DNA of 64,000 nt from Pomphorhynchus laevis (lineage: Eukaryota > Acanthocephala > Palaeacanthocephala > Echinorhynchida > Pomphorhynchidae). The DNA lies in NCBI GenBank assembly GCA_012934845.2, contig WNNJ02001273.1:310001-374000 (forward strand), read 5' to 3'. This document shows positions 57,465 to 64,000 of the stretch, piece after piece. Numbering within the stretch: position 1 is the first letter of the stretch; each line of letters starts with the position of its first letter. Below the pieces are notes generated by a model that worked only from the letters and a program-made list of their open reading frames with translations, did no database searches and was not told the DNA's origin. The position numbers and the translations under genes are program-made.

Positions 57465-57690
57465 AAATTAAATCAGCTAACTGAGTGTATGTATTTTGTA
57501 CATGTTCAAAATTAGAAATAATGCTAAATAATAAATAAACAAATAATAATAAATTGGCTAATAAATAGCAGACGTTTATCAAAATAAGGATTAGAAATCA
57601 TCAGGAGGAACTGCTATGTTATAAAAATTCGACTCGTACAACCCGACCCAACATAGCCTTGGGTCCAAATACACTGTTCTCCCATTGTCG
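57465..57690 (-). repeat. GC-hairpin repeat unit
   Basis: TCAGCTAACTGAGTGTATGT at 57473, CATCAGGAGGAACTGCTATG at 57599 and CCAACATAGCC at 57649 are the family landmarks, in the same orientation as the unit at 55363. Confidence 0.8.
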
Positions 57691-58140
57691 TTCTTCTTAA
57701 TGGATTAATCTTACAAACGTAAATTGCAAGCTTCGAGTAAAGTTTTTGTTCTTTATACCGATGATCTAGCAATCATTTCCCTTAAGTAACAATAACTCAA
57801 CAAGCTAAAAAATCACTATCTAATTTTTTGTGTGAGCTAAACAAAGTCCAGATGAACACGACAAAATTTAAAAATCATTAAATTTCACATAGGTGGTCGT
57901 TATAGTCAAACATACCGAATTTATCCTCGTAATAAGAGTTTAGATTTTTGTAACTCGTACTCATATCTAGGATATTGTTTAACATATTTTCGAGTAATGT
58001 TATTTCCTATAATGCCATCTGGTCTCCATTGTATATGACATGATTTAACATTAGATAACTTTATCTAACTCAATCTAGATTTAATAAATCGGATTATAGT
58101 GCTTCTGTTAAATCGTTATCAACTGTTGTTTTGGTTGTTT
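57690..58140 (+). mobile_element. LINE RT palm fragment
   Basis: LYTDDLAIIS (about 57756) then MNTTKFKIIKFHIGGRYSQT and CNSYSYLGYCLTYF are the YxDD and YLG blocks of I/jockey-type LINE RT. Stops interrupt the frame. Confidence 0.7.
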
Positions 58141-58241
58141 TTTAACTTTTTCAAAGTTAAAATTAAGTTCCGCTTTCGTGTAAAAAATTAATAATCTTCC
58201 AAAAATACTGTATTCAATACATATTTGAAAAATTTGAGAAG

Positions 58242-58311
58242 TTTATTATCCCATCTTTGCCTAAATTTTCAAGACTAGATTCCAGCCGAGATGCAAAGAT
58301 GGGATAATAAA
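58242..58311. repeat. Inverted repeat, 19-bp perfect stem
   Basis: TTTATTATCCCATCTTTGC and its exact complement, 32 nt apart, at the boundary between the + and - strand LINE halves. Confidence 0.93.
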
Positions 58312-58334
58312 CTCTCCAGTATTATTAAATAATT

Positions 58335-59120
58335 ATAATAATGTAGTGATTTATTGAAGTCACTCCGCCTTTCGGCTTTGGCTTATAAAAAGATTATAAA
58401 AGAATATAAAGTAAGTACAGTAAAAATCATACGTAAGACAAATAAAACAAGCATTATTTTTCTTTTTTCTTATTTATTGATCTGTATAAATTTCATTGAT
58501 TGACTCAAATGATTTAAGTAGCACAAGTACGCATCGTCAGCCGAAATAAGCCAACCCCACCTCAGCGTATCTATTTTTCATAGATAAGCATGACAAATAA
58601 GGACAGGAAAATAATGTAAGAGTGATAAACATGGTGTGTTGCAAAAACAACATACACAAGTTGCCGATCGTTCATGCATGATTCTTTCTTTTTTACAGAA
58701 CTTAAGGTGATATCCGTCAATCGATGCTCTCCAAATTAAAGTGCGCTTACTTGCGAGAGGGCTACCCCAAGCTGTTTGAAGAAACGCAAAAGTATGATAG
58801 ATATACTGATCAAGTCTATACACTTTGCCGTTGAAAAAAATAGATATTTAAGATAACCAAATATTCATCTCTTTCTGCAATGAAACTGTAAAGAAAGGAA
58901 GCCTTTCTAGAACTTAAACAGCCGTGAACGAAGTTTTTGGAGATACGCCTACCAACTTTCTTTATAAATCTTGACAGTCACTTATCTAACTGATAAAAAA
59001 TTCTTAAATCAAGTCTACCCATATAAAGCTAGTCCATATTGTAGTCTTGGAAGCAGCATTATATAAAATATTGTAATCCAGTCTCAAAAGATAATTTACC
59101 CAGTTCGGACATTCCAGAGG
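58335..59120 (-). mobile_element. LINE 3' half, opposite strand
   Basis: An 81-codon open frame (58823-58578) reads WGSPLASKRTLIWRASIDGY and ATCVCCFCNTPCLSLLHYF, the Cys/His tail of I/jockey-type LINEs. Upstream on the same strand lie thumb-like pieces (RIFYQLDK, IYKKVGRRISKNFVHGC). It ends near 58340 with a conserved-looking CGGAGTGACTTCAATAAATC. Confidence 0.62.
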
Positions 59121-59189
59121 TTGCCTTCACAATTTTATCACATTAAAGTTCTAAATATTGATAGAAGACAATCTAGACGGTCTTACCAT

Positions 59190-59240
59190 CTAGATGGTCT
59201 TTACAAGACCATCTAGGTCCTTATTCTATAATAATATAAG
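59190..59240. repeat. Second copy of the TAGATGGTCTT hairpin
   Basis: CTAGATGGTCTT, loop TAC, complement, then GGTCCTTATTCTATAATAAT, the same as 56960-57010. The left arm outside the inner 12 bp differs. Confidence 0.9.
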
Positions 59241-59677
59241 TATTATATTATCAAAATTATATATTATTATAATATAAATTATAATATATTATCATAAATT
59301 ATATATTATAATATATTATATTAATTATATTATCTTTACAACACCATGCCCAGAAACAAGCTGCATATAGTGTAAGGCTAGATAAAGATGAGTTTTACAA
59401 TAAAAGAATCGACGAGTTAAAACGAATTTGGGAAAATAAGATCAGCATACATTGCAACTCTACAAAGGTGTATCAACATAACTATAATCGAAACCTATCA
59501 GCAGAATTAGTTATCATTTAAGCAAGTAACAGTTTTAAAATATTCTTCGGGTAAGAAATAGATAGAATCCTCTTAATCCACCAGGGTTTGTCGTTTTTAT
59601 GGAAGCAACTTTAATATTATACATTTGATGTCATACTAAAAAAGTGGACTACCACTAAAGTCCAACAAAAAGGTGGA

Positions 59678-59710
59678 CTTACTATACTGTCTATAAGACA
59701 GTATAGTAAG
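59678..59710. repeat. Perfect hairpin, 15-bp stem, 3-nt loop
   Basis: CTTACTATACTGTCT, loop ATA, exact complement. Confidence 0.95.
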
Positions 59711-60285
59711 AGATAAGATAACAAAGGATCTCACAAAAATATGTTAATATGTTGCTTAGTATCGATTGAACCATGCCTTCAAAAACTACAAGTGAAGTAA
59801 TATTTGAGCGCTCTACCACGACATTGGATCAGAATTCAAGACTTGGGATCGAATGCAGTGGTCTGTTCGGAGATAACTGACAGGGGTTCTTAATGGACGT
59901 GTGCATTTTCAGTTATCCGGCTCCGTCTAATTCATCTAACCAAAAATGCCGATAAAGTCATAAAACGAATGACAATGTTACAATAAACATACAAATAAAT
60001 ATGAAACTTTAGCCAATAAATTTAATTTGTAAAGAATTTTATTGCTGAATATTTTCGGACCAATTTGCTGGTAACCGTGTTGTTTAAAATAATATAATAA
60101 AAAATATTATTAAATTATAATTATAATGTACCTGTCAGAAGCCATAAGTAATTAACCTCCGAAACATCATATGCACGGAATATTAGAGCTATTACGCAAA
60201 ACTCAAAGCAGAAAAACGTTCCGTGAAGGCCGATCGTATGCCACAACCATACAATAAATGAAAACCTTCTAACATTACGGTTCCT

Positions 60286-62121
60286 CCTCATAACCTCAAT
60301 TCCTTATTCGAATACATCGTATAATATTTGTTAGTCAATTCACAAAAATTTATTTTTATTTTAAATTTTAATAATAAATTTTATCGTTATAATAAATAAA
60401 ATTGTATAAAATCTTATATAATTATTTATTATTTATGATTATTTATTTTCATTTTTAATTAATATATAGCATGAAATACGTATACTCAGTTAGCTGATCT
60501 GATTGATTACTTTAAACTTATATAAACTGAATTAGATTTTAATGTACATTTAAAAGCGATACATATTAGCCTAGGTTTTATTAAATTTTTTCAAATTTTT
60601 GCAGTTTGACTATGCAAATAAAGGAGAATGAATATTTACATCTTCTCCAGTCATTACTATAGCCGACGACAAGCAGCTTATTATTGTTCTTTTATTTCGG
60701 TTATGGTTAAAGACAACGTCTATTGGTTTTTAAAAATTAAAATTTTGACAGATAATATAAATCTGATTTATTCCTTCATTTCTTATTATATAATTATATA
60801 ATAATTAGTTAGTTCAAAATCAAACTTCTAAACGTGTCACTTTAATAAAGACTATAGTATATTTCTGACAAAATAATATTTTCAGCCATTGCATAATGGA
60901 GTAAACCATTAGGAGTAAACAACCTTTTTGCAACTCATATCATGCAATAGTTATTAACTAAATCTACAGGTGTCCAAACGTAGCGAATTCAAATAGCGTT
61001 TCTATATTGACAAAAGTTTTCATAATATAAAGGCAGCTCGCTTGACCTAGAAAAACTCTGTCTCGACACTCATGTGCAAGTTCCGTAATATCCGACTTTC
61101 CGATAAGAGAAAAGATTGTCTCAGCCTGTTAGGAAAGTATGTGATTTTGTAGGATATAAGCAGGCGCACTGCTGAAAAATGAACCAAATCAGTAAAACAT
61201 AACCAAAATGACATTGACAAAAAAGTATATTTTCAGCAATTATTATTTTATCGTTGCTATTATGTCCTGATTGAACAAACCATTGTTTAAGATATTAATT
61301 TTATGAGGAAAGTCAATTAACAATACAATTACGATCTTAATTAATTCACCTTTTTTAATTACTTCACAAACTAAATGTTTTCTATGCATCTGTTCAAAAA
61401 TATAAAAATTTATTTTGAACAAAATTTAACACCGATTTTATACCGTTAACGTTAATTATATAATATATTTTATAGTGCCTTAATCGTTAATTTAATATCA
61501 ATTCAGGTCAAACCTCACTTATATTCACTAGTAATGAATATAAAATTTGATTAGTGCATAAAAATACAATTATAAACCTAATTGAATTGAGCTGTGATCG
61601 TCTAAAATGAGTATAATGGAAACAATTATCATTGCTTGTGCATTTGGTTAATTTCGTAATAAATCATGTCATACGCATCATTTCACTCATCTTCAAAATT
61701 TCAAGTATCACTATGGCATTATGTATAATTAGCTTCAATTGGATGGATGGTGCACTTGTGTCATAAATGTTCAATTAAGAATGAAAAATTCCATATTGTT
61801 TCATTTGCTTTGTGCCTTTAACTGCTCAAATTTATAGAGAAAATCAATTAAGTAAGATGTCAGGTACAGATCAGATCTGGATGAATGGTAGAAGGCGTGG
61901 TTTACTCATTATTTTTATTGCAACATTTGCAATGTGTTCTTAATCATAAAAAACATCTTATTTTGGCATTGCTCATATAAATACAGCAGACTTGAAAGTT
62001 GTATCTCGTAATCTAGATGCGAACTTGTTAGAAGACATGACAAATTGTACCATTGGAAGTCAGTTGCAATTGATTGCTTGTGAATTTGAACTGGAACTCA
62101 GAAATTCAATTCTACAGACAA
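60286..62121 (+). repeat. Right arm of second large inverted repeat (arm 2R)
   Basis: Pairs with 53737-55575. It includes the end of a GC-hairpin repeat, the Penelope-like scrap in reverse (60510-60600), about 1.2 kb of upstream sequence and two exons of the gene starting at 61857. Differences from arm 2L are few (for example TTCTCG versus CTAG near 61047). Confidence 0.93.
61857..62121 (+). CDS. 5' exons of a predicted membrane-anchored protein, unknown
   Basis: ATG at 61857 opens MSGTDQIWMNGRRRGLLIIF, IATFAM, a positively charged stretch then about 12 hydrophobic residues, as in a type II signal anchor. A GTTCTT donor (61936) and an AATACAG acceptor give a 51-nt intron, matching the minimal introns of UBE4A. 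The second exon reads DLKVVSRNLDANLLEDMTNC and TIGSQLQLIACEFELELRNS, ending at CTACAGACAA before a GTGAAT donor at 62122. Phase is consistent (split serine codon). The protein family is not recognised. This is the only copy with the donor and following sequence intact, so it is the probable parent. Confidence 0.55.
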
Positions 62122-63300
62122 GTGAATTTTACACTTATTCCTCCTTGCTTGTTAAATGTTTTGCTAAATTTAAAATGTATGACATAATATCTACGCTTTC
62201 ATCGAGTGTCCTTCAAATCGTACAGACTTTTGGGTTTTGATTAAGCTACCCTCTCTTCCTGGTTTTACTCATTATGAATAAATGAACATCGATTTGCTTT
62301 TATAAAATTTGTATTTAACTTTTTCTTAAAAATCATTTTTGATCTTCTATACTAACGATTTTGATCTACCTTTTAAAACAAAATATTTTTACAGTCGAAC
62401 AAAATACATTGCTGATCTGAATTTCAAGTTAAATTGCTCTTGTTTTGTTATTTTTATCATAAACTTTGCAGAATTCACTTTTTTACAAATTATATTATTG
62501 TTACATAAATATGAATCCAAAATTAAATGTGATTTGTTGTAAAATACATTACTTCACCAAAAACCGCACTTTGTTTTTAAATTTGGATAATCTAAAATAA
62601 TTGGAAATTATTGTAAATCAACTAATTATTAGTCTAGCATTTTGAAAGGTTCGAATGACGCGATCTTCTTATACTTAAAAAAATTGAGGAGTTAGATACT
62701 TACATTGTATCGTTTTAATTCATCATTTAAATTTTTATAAATCAAAACTCGTATTATTTAAAAATTCTACAATTCTTAAATTAGACAACTAACCGCCTCT
62801 ATCTGAACATAACTGTTTACAGCAATAATTTAGCAACTCAATACTTTGTTAAATATTATATGATCACAATTATAACATTTTGATTGTGAAATAACAATAA
62901 AATTTCGATTTTTTTCAATATCTATTATCAACACTCGTATACATCGCCAGTAATTGGACGATAAATCTCCAGTAATCTCTAATAATAAATCTACAATAAC
63001 TATATTAAAAGTTAAATATTTTTTGATTGTGAAATGACAACACAACGCTCGAATACATCTCTAATAATTCGAATTATATTACTCTTGGACGGTACAGACT
63101 CAACATTTAATTGTCTACATGATATATCAAGTAGTTTTTTAAAGAAATAGTTAAAAATATATTTAAAAATTAAATTTTAAACTTATCAATATAATTATCC
63201 ACTTACTCTTCACTTATGCTATAGTTGGCAAAGTCTACGCTAATTATTATTTTGCTATTCTATTATTTTTATTGTTATGTATTAGTATTTTACATCAATA
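62122..63300. other. Probable intron or intergenic DNA
   Basis: AT-rich. A weak tandem similarity of about 100 bp (GATTGTGAAAT.ACAA near 62883 and 63028) is the only structure seen. Confidence 0.45.
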
Positions 63301-63329
63301 TGTAGTCGTTAATTTCTTTAACGACTACA
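63301..63329. repeat. Perfect hairpin, 12-bp stem, 5-nt loop
   Basis: TGTAGTCGTTAA, loop TTTCT, exact complement, immediately upstream of the exon-like ORF. Confidence 0.92.
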
Positions 63330-63333
63330 CATT

Positions 63334-63567
63334 ATGGAGTTGTCTTCCCATCACTACGGTCATTCCATAAGCATTTTGAGGACAAACTGTGTAAATAGGT
63401 TACAGCATTATCTAATTCTAGAAGAGTATGAACAGTCTTTGTCGGGGGCTCGTCGATATTTTCGCATCATGCTAGAGCCCATCCTCGCCTATGATATTAA
63501 TGTCATTTGGAAGGATTTATCGGTGCAGAATTTCAGCCAGTTAGATAAGGGAAAATTGTTGTTTTGA
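63334..63567 (+). CDS. Candidate exon of an unknown gene
   Basis: A 77-codon frame with balanced composition: RLQHYLILEEYEQSLSGARR then YFRIMLEPILAYDINVIWKD, SQLDKGKLLF, TGA. It lies 1.2 kb downstream of, and on the same strand as, the gene at 61857 and might be a later exon. No splice acceptor is convincing and no family is recognised. Confidence 0.35.
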   Translation: MELSSHHYGHSISILRTNCVNRLQHYLILEEYEQSLSGARRYFRIMLEPILAYDINVIWKDLSVQNFSQLDKGKLLF

Positions 63568-64000
63568 AAGAAATTTCCAGGAGTTTCTGCAATGTGCATT
63601 CAACAATAATAGCTACCCTGTTTAATGAAATCCCTATATGAGTCGAATATCAGAATAGTCGTCAGTTTCCACTCACTCGTGCTTTTTAGCTCATAAGTCC
63701 TAATGGAATGTTCAATTATCGCGTCTTGACTATGCATATATCCAATTACCGTTACATTTGCAGTCAGATTGGATGCAATCGAATGCACGTTGACGTTGTG
63801 TTCTATTCAGAGCATGCATTTACAGTTTCATTGACAAAATTTGTGTCATTCCTTTGAAGTTCCGCTACCGATCAGAAAATTGTGTCTGCACATTCTTTGG
63901 AAAAAGTTTCAAAGATCTGTTGCATATTTCAATTGCACGAAGATAAATTTATTTTTATATATTGACAAACTTTAATCAAATTAAATGGAATTTGTTGTAA
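63568..64000. other. Right edge, unassigned
   Basis: Somewhat richer in G+C than the flanks, but no frame or motif that I can support. Confidence 0.4.

Larger units (their letters stand above)
59121..60285. other. Mixed repeats, no gene
   Basis: Holds the repeated hairpin at 59190, an AT tract to 59340, a short KDEFYNKRIDELKRIWENK-like reading near 59390 of unknown origin, and the hairpin at 59678. At 60215-60285 a diverged piece of the GC-hairpin repeat. Confidence 0.45.

Noticed and set aside
62640-62700. A tRNA, because of GGTTCGAATGAC
   Set aside because: The flanking bases do not form a T-stem and no acceptor or anticodon stem fits.
1-64000. CRISPR arrays, operons, LTR elements, Polintons or retroviral genes
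   Set aside because: No direct repeat-spacer arrays, and no long terminal repeats, integrase, protease, capsid or envelope signatures were recognised.

Overview
The window is strongly A+T-rich animal DNA, with about three quarters A+T by eye. Its genes are intron-split with GT-AG borders, and retroelement debris lies between and inside them. Nothing bacterial is present. The best host gene is an orthologue of animal UBE4A (ubiquitin conjugation factor E4 A, a U-box E3/E4 ligase) on the + strand from about 3.9 to 21.3 kb. Its introns fall into two classes, one of about 41-52 nt and one of about 0.5-4 kb. This, with the repeat load, points to an invertebrate with a compact minimal-intron class. 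I cannot fix the phylum.

Layout. 1-2950: an L2/CR1-type LINE on the - strand, running off the left edge. 3272-3470: a 16-bp minisatellite. 3510-24273: UBE4A, framed by two near-identical inverted arms of about 2.17 kb. The left arm (3510-5676) holds the 5' coding exons; the right arm (22106-24273) is a dead inverted copy of them 3' of the gene. A degraded L2/CR1 LINE (6.25-8.8 kb) sits in a UBE4A intron. 24.3-28.3 kb: a Penelope-like reverse-transcriptase fragment and a fold-back/tandem repeat family. 28.3-28.8 kb: last exons of a fukutin/LicD-like gene. 29.2-31.9 kb: a decayed LINE (family B) with a restriction-like endonuclease, - strand. 32.5-39.1 kb: small fold-back elements and an orphan terminal exon.

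39.1-50.5 kb is a pile-up of retroelements. It has an apparently intact 1013-codon LINE (family A: Cys-rich N-terminus, RT, restriction-like endonuclease), a C-terminal scrap of a second copy next to it, an L2 3' end fused in frame to a family-B C-terminus, a broken hAT transposon, and a decayed third family-A copy carrying a perfect palindrome with 159-bp arms. 51.3-51.9 kb: an intact single-exon ORF with a Myb/Rap1-like N-terminus. 53.5-62.1 kb: a second large inverted repeat (arms of about 1.84 kb), again carrying the 5' end of a gene (a candidate membrane-anchored protein at 61857), around Penelope-like and LINE fragments, a 275-bp tandem repeat and several perfect hairpins.

The recurring theme is inversion. 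Two gene 5' ends are duplicated in inverted orientation, and at least six perfect palindromes have only 3-5 nt at the centre, as expected from snap-back synthesis or template switching, unless the assembly produced them. No LTR, retroviral or Polinton element was recognised. Protein identities come from remembered family motifs, not from a search.
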